DNA of 64,000 bases, from the NCBI GenBank assembly GCA_037039925.1, contig JAXRKP010000101.1:72501-136500 (forward strand), in the 5' to 3' direction. The notes under the pieces were generated by a model. The model did no database searches and was not told the origin of the DNA. It saw only the letters and a program-made list of their open reading frames with translations. This document shows, piece by piece, positions 55,301 through 64,000 of the stretch (positions are counted from its first letter, which is position 1; each line of letters begins with the position of its first letter). The translations under genes and the position numbers were made by a program. Source of the DNA: Doris montereyensis (taxonomy: Eukaryota > Mollusca > Gastropoda > Nudibranchia > Dorididae).

Positions 55301-58300
55301 GTGCTGACTGAAGTAGCCGATGCGTAAATTGCGGTGGGCGTGTCGGAAGCTCCGGTGACCGGCTCAATTTCCCCCAGGAGAAGCTTCAACAGTGTGGTTT
55401 TACCCGCTCCATTGTCTCCAACCTAGGGAGGGGGAGGGGAGGCGGGGAAAAAAAAAGTCGGTACATTCATCTAATCTATGAAGTATCATCATTCATTATT
55501 ATATCATAAGAAATAAGTTTCAAGTTTGAATATGAGACACCAAAACTTTGAATTTAGGCCAATGAGTACTTTGTAAGTCCCTTGAAGGCCTTTATGGCCT
55601 AGAGATAGAGCCCCAGAGTTTTTCCTGTTTTTTTGTACAGTGAAGCGGAACAGGTGACAATAAGCACCTCCTGGACATGACGCTTGTCTGATGCAAGTTT
55701 GTTTTACCCCAGCTAGTGCTTGTACCCATTTTGCACCTGGGGCGAGTGGGGAAAATGCGTGTGAAATATCTTTCCCAAGAAACACAACGCTAGTCCGGCA
55801 GCCTAAACGCTCGGACCTAGCTTTTGCTAGGATTCTAATCCAGGACCTCATGATCCCCAGTCCGGCAGCCTAAACGCGGTCACCAATACCACAAGTTCTT
55901 TGTGCACCACATCAATTGTCAAAGACTTACAGGATAGAAAACTGATATTGGAGTTAGAGTTGAGAAAGTCCGACTCATTAGGCCAAAAACGGTTAGACGA
56001 TAGTTTTTAAATTTGATTTGATTTTACCCACATCCACAATGAAGGTGATCTGTAGGAGTTTTAAGAGGATTTTCAATTTTGCCTGGACTGCCTTGTAAAC
56101 AGCCAAGGGATCTTTAACATGCACAGAGTGTTGTGATCTGCACACAGGACCTCCTTTTTACCATCAGTCTCCGGTGGGACTAGGTGTTGATCCACCTGCC
56201 TGGACCAGGAGGGTCGATTTTACTTGAAAATGCTCAAGAAATTTTTCAACCGCTGCGGAGCTTGAACCCACGACCTCCTGATTGAGAGGCCGACACCTTG
56301 CCTCTAGACCACCGTGTCTCCCCTGCACGGCTTCCCATGGTTCAAGTTGGCTAAACCCGGCCGCGGGTAACAGTTTGTCTTTCAACAATCAGATTGGGTA
56401 GTCAAAGCTATTTTTGTTACTTATTTTAGGCACTATTATTTCTAGAAAGCTCACTGGTCAGTTTAAGCTATTTTTGGACACTTACGGTCATGATTCTAAT
56501 GTAATAACGCCACTTTCCGTGAAGCCTGTCATTGATCGTATTCTGCTTTTGCTTATATTTTCATCATCAATTTTGTCGCCATGGACAGCGTGAATAGTGA
56601 TACAAAGAGAGATATTGTAGAATCCTTTTCTTAATGCCACCCAACAGAAAATGTAAACACACCACAGCAACCTGGTTGCTGGGAAGTTGAATCTAGGTCA
56701 GAGTCTATAAGCCAGGGAATCTACACGGTAATGAGTTAAAGCTTTAACGTGATACATGTAACAAAGGAAAAAAAGCCTTTATGTTCATATAACTTCCATC
56801 GCTTACAAAACATTGTCTGAAAAGTTTTCTATGTCCTGGTGACTTCCATTGCTTACAAAACTTTGTCTGAAAAGTTTTCTATGTCCTGGTGATTTCCATT
56901 GCTAACAAAACATTGTCTGAAAAGTTTTCTATGTCCTGGTGACTTCCATTGCTTACAATACATTTTTTTTAATGTCTTCTATGTCCTAGTGATTTACATT
57001 GCTTACAATACATTTTTTAAATGTCTTCTATATCCTAGTGATTTCCATCGCTTACAATACATTGTCTGAAAAGTCTTCTATATCCTAGTGATTTACATTG
57101 CTTACAATACATTGTCTGAAAAGTCTTCTATGTCCTAGTGACTTCTATCGCTTACAATACAAATTCTGGACTCCATGTTAGCGTTAACACAGCATTTATT
57201 GAAGAGAATCTTTTCCTTCTTGTAGTAGAAAGTTACGTCGTCAATTGAAGAATGGGCGGTGACAAGAGATCGCACTCTGGAAACCTGAGATCAAAAGTCA
57301 ATGACAGGATATGTTAGGCGTGAACTATGTATACAAAACATTTCAACAATTTTATATATTATTTATACATTTTTTAAAATGACCCATTAACTGATTACAT
57401 TATGAAACATGTCCTCTTGACTACCTGAAAAAAGGCCAAATTTAAATATTGTAAGAACTTAAATTTTTTTTATCTTCACCAGTATATCTGTTCATATCTG
57501 TCCAGTACATATTATGCCCTCTATCTGTCTTCGTCTCTCTAGCTATATCTATATCTCTCTACGTCTTTATCTGTCTCTTCACTTAAATGGTATACATGAC
57601 ATTAATTGTTTACATCTTACATCCTGTAGCGATTAAGTCATTGCCGTGTATTGGTCTGGTGACCTCTCACATTAATTAACATTTACACATCTTCTAAACA
57701 GGATCACAGCAAAAAATCAAGCTTGCCGCGAAGGCGTGGTAAATTCAGAAATAAGCTGACAATGGAATTCCTGACCTTGAACAAATCTAAAAACAATTAA
57801 AATCTTGTCAGCTATACGAGTCTTTGAAAAGAATGTCCATGTTCTATATCAGTGATAGCTGCTTACAAGGTCATTGCTATAAAAGTATAAATGTGATTTT
57901 CAAACAAAGGAGAGTCACTCACTTTATAACCACGTCTGTCTCTTTTTCCACTGCCTTCAAAGGAGGCCTGATAAAATGAAGGAAGAAAGGAAGGCATGAT
58001 CTCATGAAATGAACATTGCTGGACTTTCACAAATGTAAAGACAGAGCATAACTAAATAATATCAAAATTCAAGTGTTTGGATGATTGAAATGTATCCCAT
58101 CCGCCATATGCAATGACCTCAACAGACCCCCCCCGGCCATAAAAAGAGAAAACACAAGAAAAAAATACCCCCCCCCCCCAAATTAAACATAAACTCAAAA
58201 AAATATCCAAACAACAACCCAAAAAACAACAAAAAGACATTTCATCTCCTTCCCTATAAATAACTCCAAAACAAAACAACCCCCTCCACCCCATCCCATC

Positions 58301-61300
58301 TAAGAAAACTTTGAACCCCCCCGCCTCCCACCCCCACACACACACAAATTGCCATTCCTTTAAGTCCGACAGAGAAACACAAAATAAAACCGACCACCTA
58401 AAGAACGCAGACTTACAATTTTTCCAGCAACTTGAGTTTGCTTTGTACTTGGGCTGCCCTGTTTGCATTGTAACGGAAACGGTTGATGAAAACCTGACAG
58501 ATAAAAACAATATTTTAAAATCATCTTTGACGCATGCATAGTGTAGAGACAATTATTTGATGCTAAATATACGTGAGGTGTGGTGTCAGTGGCCGAGCGG
58601 TTAGGCTGCTGGAATGGGGATCATGAGGTCCCGAGTTCAAATCCTAGCAAAGCCAGGTCCGACGTTGTGTTCCTTGGGAAAGACATGTAACACGCATTTT
58701 CCCCCACTCTACCCAGGTGTAAATGGGTATGAGCACGAGCTTGGGAGTAAAAACATGCGTCAGACTAGCATCCTGGCCAGGAGGTGCTTAAGGTCACCTG
58801 TTTCTCTTCACGCTATAGAAACCCGGATAAGCTCCGGCTCTATAGGCCTCAGAGGAACTTTTTTGAAGGAAATATACATGAGACTAGGAGAAAATAAATT
58901 TTAAGGGCATTTAAAAAAAAAATCAACCCAAACTGTTGTGCAAATATTACTTGGACGTTGAAACAATATTGCTGTGCTGTAAAACCTTTTTATGGTAGGG
59001 GATAGGGGGTGTGTGGGTATGTGTGGTGAATGTTGAGGTGCAGAAGCAAGAGAAGCAGTGTCTGTGCCCGAGTGGTTAGGCTGCCAGACTTGGGATCATT
59101 AGGTTCTGGGTTCGACATTCTAGCAAAGCTAAGAGTGTTTTCCCCACTTGACCGATGCACAAATGGACACAAGCACAAACATGGCAGTACCAGCCAGTAT
59201 CATAGCGGGGGGAGGGGGTGATTACCATCACATGTTCCGCCCGAGATACGCTCTGACTCTATCTGCCCGTGATGGCCACCAAGAAAGTTTTATTAGTTCA
59301 CACGACTAGAAGTCCAGGCCGAGTCACTGACGAGTTGAAATTCAGAAGTTTCTAGGATGAAAGTTTAAAGAAAGCGGAAGATTCTAAGATTTTAGGTGCC
59401 GGCAGCTAAGTTGGTAGAGTGCCTGACTACCATCCAGGAGGCCTGACATCCGATTCCCAGTCAGGGCAATTTTTTCTGGGCCTCCTGTCAGACCCACCAC
59501 TGAAAGGGGTAGCCAGGTCTGTTCAAACTCGGGAAAGTAAAGCAATGGCAAGCTATCACATTATGCCTAGAAAAAAAAATAATATATCAAGGATTCTATT
59601 CCTGATTACCCTTTTGCTCGACTAAGTATGGGTTTTATTTTACTTTTCTTTTTAGGAGATTCTGGGTATTTAAGGAGATAATTTTTGTGTTCAAGGAGAT
59701 TTTAGAAGTTTCTAGAGTTCTAAGAGCTCTGGTTCACCGACACACACTGGCTCCCCTCTCTTTCAAACTATGGAACCGGATCAGCCTACCTGTATATGTT
59801 CACGGTATTGCTTCTGAGCTTCGTACTCTTTCTGTTGGTTCTTCTGTCTTTCTTGTCGAGTTTTATTAAATATTTCATAATTGCCACGATAATTATCTAA
59901 TCTTTGCGAGTGTAGATGCATGATGTCTGTGGAAACAGCATTCAAAAAACTGACGGTCGTGAGAAACCACCAACATAGTTGAGGGCCAATTCTGAAAAGA
60001 AAGAGAACAAAATAATAATCACAAATGGAATTGTCATCGTAGTTTGAAATAATAGAACAACTAAATAAACGACGAAACAAAAACCCTGGACAAAAACAAT
60101 CCAACAAAAGACAAAAAACATTGTCTTCTGGAAACTTTTTAGGATCTTTTTACTTAAAAACCCCCCAACCAAAACAAAAAATAAAATAAAAATTCTTTAT
60201 CTTGTTTCTTTCATTTGAACTAACCCCCCCCCCCCAAATAAAATAAAATAATGCTTTATCTTGTTTCTTTCACTTGATCTAAAGAAGACAAAAACCCCAA
60301 AACATTCTTCACCTATCTCATGCTCACAATCATGAGTGGGGGACAAAAATTGTTTTTTGTTTTAAAAACAATTGCATCCCCCCCTCCCCCAAATTGAGAT
60401 CAATTAAATACAACTTTCAGCCATGCTCACAATTTAAATTGGACAACAAAAATCATCACCAGCTTTACTTGATCAATAAATATTTTCATGAAACTTTATT
60501 TTTTCTGAGACATGGAACATCCGTTTTACCTGTAAATAGTTTTCCAGCCAAATGATAGCCTTCATGTCCAACATGTTGGTAGGTTCTGGAAGACAAAGAC
60601 AAAGATAAAGGTGGTTTTATAGTCCAGGCTTACCGAGGAAAGAGGAAATGAATGCTCTTTTGGCATTCAAAATGAAAAATACCTAAGGGCTATCCGTGGT
60701 CTTACTAAGCACGATAGGCTTGAAACATGCACATACGTGACACACCAAGCATGAACGAAACAATGGAGGATGTGGTGGTGAAAAGGAGTATGAGACTTCG
60801 TTGGTTTGGTCACGTTGTCAGGGGTGTAAAGTGCAAACAAGGATCAATGCCAGCTACAAGTTGGATTTCACGAATCCAAGACCAAGAGGCTGCCCACCCC
60901 AAAGATGGTCCGACAACACCAGGGAGGAGCGCGGCATTTCGCTCCTCAACACCAGGGAGCAGTGCGGCATTTCGCTCCTCAACACCAGGGAGCAGTGCGG
61001 CATTCCGCTCCTCAACACCAGGGAGCAGTGCGGCATTTCGCTCCTCAACACCAGGGAGCAGTGCGGCATTCCGCTCCTCAACACCAGGGAGCAGTGGAGC
61101 ATTCCAATCCTCAACACCAGGGAGCAGTGCGGCATTTCGCTCCTCAACACCAGGGAGCAGTGGAGCATTCCAATCCTCAACACCAGGGAGCAGTGCGGCA
61201 TTCCGCTCCTCAACACCAGGGAGCAGTGCGGTGTTCCGCTCCTCGCTAACACCAGGGAGCAGTGCGGCATTCCGCTCCTAGTGGCGGAGAGTGGGGCACT

Positions 61301-62086
61301 GTCCAAAGAGCAAGGGAGAAAATCTGTGTGTAGGTGGGTCGCAAGGAGACGTCACGTCCCACGCAATTAAGTCAAGTACCAAGTCAAGTCAGGCTTACCG
61401 ACGGTACATCATTTAACCCCCATGGCAGGCCATTTCATAAGAGTGGTACAAGGGAAAAGACTTGCACAATCTTACTGTGCTAGGGTGAAAGTAAAAAGAG
61501 TACAGGTGACAATCAATGTTTGGGGATGGAACTCTGTTTGCTGGACAGCCAATCTAGCTGTTCCTGTCTTGTCCAGAGGCAAGGTGTCGGCCTCTCAACC
61601 AAAAGGTAGTGAGTTCGAGCCCTGCCAACGGTTGAAAAATTTTCTAGTTTTCCGAGCACAATCTGCCCTCCTCCCAGGTATGTGTGCTCGACACCTAGTC
61701 CCATTGGAGATGGACGATAAAATGGAGGTTCTGTGTGCACATCACAACACACTGTTGCTTGTTAAAGATCCCTTGGCTGTTTACAGGGCAGTCCGACAAA
61801 ATAAAAAATCCTACCCAAACCTCCCGAGATCACATTACTTGTGGACATAGGTAAATGAAATCAAATAAAGTTCCTGTCTTTCATGTTCTTACTATGAAAA
61901 ACTGCCTTTATGATTTATACCATTTTATTAAAAAAACCCAACAAAAAACATGATAAATATGGAATGTTAACAACAAATTGGTTTCTAAACAAAAACAAAC
62001 CAGTCCAAACAGCTTAAAAGATACAAAAGATGTAAACATTATAGTCTTATTCTAGCAACATACCGTCAAGTAACAGCAAATCGGGT
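52261..62086 (-). CDS. ABCF3: ABCF3-like ABC-F ATPase, partial (nine firm exons; 5' part beyond the window)
   Basis: ABC-F proteins are soluble twin-ATPase proteins without membrane segments that act on ribosomes and translation; ABCF3 is the closest match by sequence. Read from 62086 downward, the exons give RPDLLLLDEPTNMLDMKAI (Walker B 1), STMLVVSHDR (H-loop 1), the HLHSQRLDNYRGNYE linker, FRYNANRAAQVQSKLK, YY and ESRICIVGDNGAGKTT (Walker A 2), RIGYFSQHHVDQLEMS, SSLSGGQKSRVAFAV (signature) and PNFFVLDEPTNHLDMETIEA (Walker B 2). All eight exon junctions are in phase after three one-base corrections (exons at 59790, 57156 and 55240). The second H-loop exon is missing. Confidence 0.85.
52690..52965 (-). 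mobile_element. SINE family 4 copy
   Basis: Shares CAAGTGCAGGCTCACCGATT, TTTATCCCCCAGCA, CAGCTGGGTACTCATTCATA and TTTTGAACCAGTG with 16775-17035, plus about 60 extra bases near 52780-52840. Confidence 0.65.
53097..53229 (-). CDS. ABCF3: ABCF3-like exon: LSGGQ signature
   Basis: Acceptor GTTCTTTTTCAG. Frame intact: GQNQEMYRNQLGSFGVSGDL, AIRPVSSLSGGQKSRVAFAV, MSMS, donor AA/GTGAGT. The LSGGQ motif is perfect. Confidence 0.85.
53233..53510. repeat. About 39-bp array beside the LSGGQ exon acceptor
   Basis: Six to seven units with CATTTGAAGACAAAACGTTT and GGGTGAAAA. On the gene strand the last unit merges into the acceptor: CCCAAACGTTCTTTTTCAG. Confidence 0.85.
53876..54275 (-). mobile_element. 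RTE-like fragment D (C-terminal part)
   Basis: Minus-strand words match the ends of copies A to C: TKMAIYNTVYCPSLLYDSET, WTLDSKEYSKVEAAEIKYLR and a Q-F-HVN remnant. 5'-truncated near 54275; no tail. Confidence 0.8.
54276..55239. other. Intron between Walker A 2 and signature exons: no recognised element
   Basis: AT-rich in the first half, with an AGATCTAGATCTAG motif near 54544 and a short (CACTAT)n run near 54770. No gene seen. Confidence 0.5.
55240..55422 (-). CDS. ABCF3: ABCF3-like exon: Walker A 2, frameshifted
   Basis: Acceptor ending CCCTAG. Starts VGDNGAGKTTLLKLLLGEIE and PVTG. One missing base near 55355 shifts the frame, which then reads RHAHRNLRIGYFSQHHVDQL and EMSVHSVQLLANKFP before donor CCAG/GTCAGG. 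The frameshift lies inside a highly conserved segment. Confidence 0.8.
55580..55890 (-). mobile_element. SINE family 1 copy with duplicated head
   Basis: Inverse family 1 body, then GTCCGGCAGCCTAAACGC twice (about 55795 and 55861) around the B-box region. Confidence 0.75.
56010..56330 (-). mobile_element. SINE family 2 copy, near complete
   Basis: Inverse family order: GATTTTACCCACATCCACAA, CAGCCAAGGGATCTTTAACA, CAGGACCTCCTTTTTACCAT, GGAGCTTGAACCCACGACCT and CGACACCTTGCCTCTAGACC. Confidence 0.8.
56785..57165 (-). repeat. 50-bp array containing the exon tail plus splice donor, eight copies
   Basis: CTTACAATAC or CTTACAAAAC recurs at about 56802, 56852, 56902, 56952, 57002, 57051, 57101 and 57151. 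The last copy is the real exon-intron junction. On the gene strand each unit gives TGTATT/GTAAGC or a near variant. Confidence 0.9.
57156..57284 (-). CDS. ABCF3: ABCF3-like exon before Walker A 2, frameshifted
   Basis: Acceptor TTTTGATCTCAG, then FPECDLLSPPILQL. A missing base at about 57240 moves the frame to DDVTFYYKKEKILFNK and NANMESRICI, ending at ATT/GTAAGC. Matches the SPPILQLDEVDFYY region of ABCF3 proteins. Confidence 0.75.
57923..57967 (-). CDS. ABCF3: ABCF3-like 45-nt exon
   Basis: Acceptor TTTTATCAG, encoding PPLKAVEKETDVVI between two split codons; donor AA/GTGAGT. Corresponds to the short LEKLPELKPV...VVMKF linker of ABCF3. Confidence 0.7.
58417..58493 (-). CDS. ABCF3: ABCF3-like exon: linker helix
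   Basis: Acceptor CCTGTCAG... CTGTCAG, encoding VFINRFRYNANRAAQVQSKL and KLLEK; donor TT/GTAAGT. Intact and strongly conserved. Confidence 0.85.
58582..58865 (+). mobile_element. SINE family 1 copy, near full length
   Basis: GTGGCCGAGCGGTTAGGCTG ... GAGTTCAAATCCTAGC ... TACCCAGGTGTAAATGGGTA ... GAAACCCGGATAAGC in family order. Confidence 0.85.
59060..59295 (+). mobile_element. SINE family 1 copy, diverged
   Basis: TGCCCGAGTGGTTAGGCTGC and GGGTTCGACATTCTAGC, then a body with deletions and a G-rich insertion near 59207. Confidence 0.7.
59397..59525 (+). mobile_element. SINE family 3 copy
   Basis: GTGCCGGCAGCTAAGTTGGT (A box), CATCCAGGAGGCC, TCCGATTCCCAGTCAGGGCA (B-box region), then TTTTTTCTGGGCCTCCTGTC. 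The family was recognised because 30880-31010 is the same in inverse. Confidence 0.55.
59790..59991 (-). CDS. ABCF3: ABCF3-like exon: H-loop 1 and linker, frameshifted
   Basis: Acceptor TTCTCTTTCTTTTCAG. NWPSTMLVVSHDRQF, then after one extra T in a six-T run (59944-59949), LNAVSTDIMHLHSQRLDNYR, GNYEIFNKTRQERQKNQQKE and YEAQKQYREHIQ, donor CAG/GTAGGC. Removing that T makes 67 codons, phase 0 at both ends. Confidence 0.85.
60530..60585 (-). CDS. ABCF3: ABCF3-like exon after Walker B 1
   Basis: Acceptor TTTGTCTTCCAG, encoding PTNMLDMKAIIWLENYLQ with donor CAG/GTAAAA. The two leading bases complete the catalytic glutamate of LLLLDE. Confidence 0.85.
60690..60925 (+). mobile_element. C-terminal fragment of another LINE reverse transcriptase
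   Basis: HIRDTPSMNETMEDVV and MRLRWFGHVVR, then in a second frame NPRPRGCPPQRWSDNTREE, the GRP..RW end typical of such proteins. Not the same family as copies A to E. Confidence 0.6.
60920..61285 (+). repeat. 33-bp array grown from the LINE 3' coding end
   Basis: About 11 units with CTCAACACCAGGGAGCAGTG and CGGCATTTCGC. The unit encodes NTREQCGISLL and is seeded by the LINE's DNTREE sequence. Three + frames and one - frame remain open because 33 is a multiple of three. Confidence 0.9.
61565..61865 (+). mobile_element. SINE family 2 copy, near complete
   Basis: GAGGCAAGGTGTCGGCCTCT, GAGTTCGAGCCCTGCCAACG, CTCGACACCTAGTCCCATTG, AGATCCCTTGGCTGTTTACA, then an AAATC tail. A short segment at 61388-61440 resembles family 4. 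Confidence 0.8.
62064..62086 (-). CDS. ABCF3: ABCF3-like 23-nt micro-exon: Walker B 1
   Basis: Acceptor TGTAACTTCCTCAG, then bases encoding (R)PDLLLLD and the first base of glutamate; donor ACG/GTATGT. The motif and phase are exact, but a 23-nt exon is unusually small. Confidence 0.7.
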
Positions 62087-62109
62087 CTGAGGAAGTTACA
62101 AATAACAAT

Positions 62110-62610
62110 ATGTCAACAAAACTCACATATGACTCACAGGGGTTTGTATCATACATATTATTTATATTACAACTTCAAATATCATATACTTATATACACA
62201 GAGATACGTATTATCTATATTACAACTTCAAATATCACACACACACATACGTATTATCTATATTACAACTTCAAATATCCTACACACATATACGTATTAT
62301 TTATATTACAACTTCAAATATCCTACACACATATATACACACATATACATATTATCTATATTACAACTTGAAATATCATAGACATATATACGTATTATCT
62401 ATATTACAACTTCAAATATCCTACACACATATATACACACATATACATATTATCTATATTACAACTTGAAATATCATACACATATATACACAGAGATAAA
62501 ATGATCTATATTACAACTTCAAATATTATACACACATATATACACAGATGTATGTATTATCTATATTACAACTTCAAATATCATATACATACATACACAG
62601 AGATACATAT
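62110..62610. repeat. Array, about 42-60-bp unit
   Basis: About ten units with TATATTACAACTTCAAATAT and variable ACACACATATATAC spacers, starting about 24 bp from the micro-exon acceptor. Confidence 0.9.
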
Positions 62611-62639
62611 AAAAAAAACAAACCCTCAACAAACACAAC

Positions 62640-64000
62640 TCACAAGCTTTATTCTTACCTGCTAAATAAACACAAACCAACGAACTTTCTTCTTTCTAAA
62701 TAAACACAACACACAAACTTTCTTCTTATCTGCTAAATAAACACAACACACAAACTTTCTTCTTATCTGCTAAATAAACACAACACACAAACTTTTTCTT
62801 CTTACCACACAAACTTTCTTCTTATCTAAACAAACACAACACACAAACTTTCTTCTTATCTGCTAAACAAACACAACACACAAACTTTCTTCTTAAACAA
62901 ACACAACACACAAACTTTCTTCTTATCTGCTAAACAAACACAACACACAAACTTTCTTCTTATCTGCTAAACAAACACAACACACAAACTTTCTTCTTAT
63001 CTGCTAAACAAACACAACACACAAACTTTCTTCTTATCTGCTAAACAAACACAACACACAAGCTTTCTTCTTTCTGCTAAATAAACACAACACACAAGCT
63101 TTCTTCTTATCTGCTAAAAATAAACACAACACACAAACTTTCTTCTTACCTGCTAAACAAACACAACACACAAACTTTCTTCTTACCTGCTAAACAAACA
63201 CAACACACAAGCTTTCTTCTTACCTGCTAAATAAACACAACACACAAGCTTTTCTTCTTACCTGCTAAACAAACACAACACACAAGCTTTCTTCTTACCT
63301 GCTAAACAAACACAACACACAAACTTTCTTCTTACCTGCTAAACAAACACAACACACAAGCTTTCTTCTTACCTGCTAAACAAACACAACACACAAACTT
63401 TCTTCTTACCTGCTAAACAAACACAACACACAAACTTTCTTCTTACCTGCTAAATAAACACAACACACAAACTTTCTTCTTACCTGCTAAACAAACACAA
63501 CACACAAGCTTTCTTCTTACCTGCTAAATAAACACAACACACAAACTTTCTTCTTACCTGCTAAACAAACACAACACACAAGCTTTCTTCTTACTTACCT
63601 GCTAAACAAACACAACACACAAAAACTAAACAAACACAACACACAAACTTTCTTCTTACCTGCTAAACAAACACAACACACAAACTTTCTTCTTACCTGC
63701 TAAACAAACACAACACACAAACTTTCTTCTTACCTACTAAACAAACACAACACACAAACTTTCTTCTTACCTGCTAAACAAACACAACACACAAGCTTTC
63801 TTCTTACCTGCTAAACAAACACAACACACAAACTGTCTTCTTACCTGCTAAACAAACACAAAATAAACAAACACAACACACAAACTTTCTTCTTACCTGC
63901 TAAACAAACTTTCTCTAGCTAAACAAACACAACACACAAACTTTCTTCTTAGCTAAACAAACACAACACACAAACTTTCTTCTTACCCATAAAAACAAAA
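62640..64000 (-). repeat. 37-bp array carrying consensus 5' splice sites
   Basis: About 36 units with CAAACTTTCTTCTTACCTGC and TAAACAAACACAACACA. On the ABCF3 strand each unit reads TTTAGCAG/GTAAGAAGAAAG. The array continues past the window, presumably to the preceding exon. Confidence 0.95.

Noticed and set aside
41928..59525. Functional tRNA genes at the A-box/B-box heads
   Set aside because: The heads are degenerate, lack a paired acceptor stem followed by a terminator, and continue into shared SINE bodies.
60727..61370. Overlapping frames of 114 to 189 codons
   Set aside because: Open only because the 33-bp unit is a multiple of three; three + frames and one - frame are open together.
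61422..61850. 142-codon + frame
   Set aside because: Runs through a SINE family 2 copy and unrelated intron; no family likeness.
62640..64000. CRISPR-like array
   Set aside because: Units are directly contiguous with no unique spacers, in a eukaryotic intron.

Overview
This is a stretch of a repeat-rich, AT-rich animal nuclear genome. Its genes have many small exons with GT-AG introns, and it carries non-LTR retrotransposons, tRNA-derived SINEs, MITEs and very large minisatellite arrays. There is nothing prokaryotic in it. The SINE and retrotransposon content, plus recurrent AGATCTAGATC-type motifs, fit a mollusc, plausibly a heterobranch gastropod (inference only).

Two host genes are supported, facing each other. 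On the + strand, ten coding exons spread over 7311-37079 encode an Asteroid/ASTE1-like XPG-family nuclease of about 630 residues. Exon phases agree where reading frames are intact. On the - strand, the last part of an ABCF3-type ATPase enters from beyond 64000 and runs down to about 52261, with a doubtful terminal exon at 46485-46569. Its visible exons carry the Walker B and H-loop of the first ATPase domain, the linker, and the Walker A, LSGGQ signature and Walker B of the second. Exons of both genes carry isolated one-base frameshifts, one of them in a T homopolymer, which looks more like consensus error than gene death.

Layout: 1-5750, intergenic, with a minisatellite, two decayed LINEs (one split by a hAT-like MITE) and triplet microsatellites; 5760-6766, a fold-back element with a 9-bp target duplication; 7252-37079, the ASTE1-like gene, whose introns hold three RTE-like elements, many SINEs and arrays of 12 to 57 bp units; 37080-46480, intergenic, with SINEs, a pogo-like MITE and arrays; 46485-64000, the ABCF3-like gene, also full of arrays.

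The most interesting signal is that several intronic minisatellites begin exactly at, or contain copies of, a 5' splice site. At 56785-57165 the 50-bp unit includes the last six exon bases plus the GTAAGC donor. At 25255-25690 units copy the exon tail plus GTATGACTG. At 62640-64000 every 37-bp unit carries CAG/GTAAGA on the coding strand. The arrays at 17331 and 31167 start at the donor base. This suggests a recurrent, splice-junction-seeded way of expanding introns in both genes.
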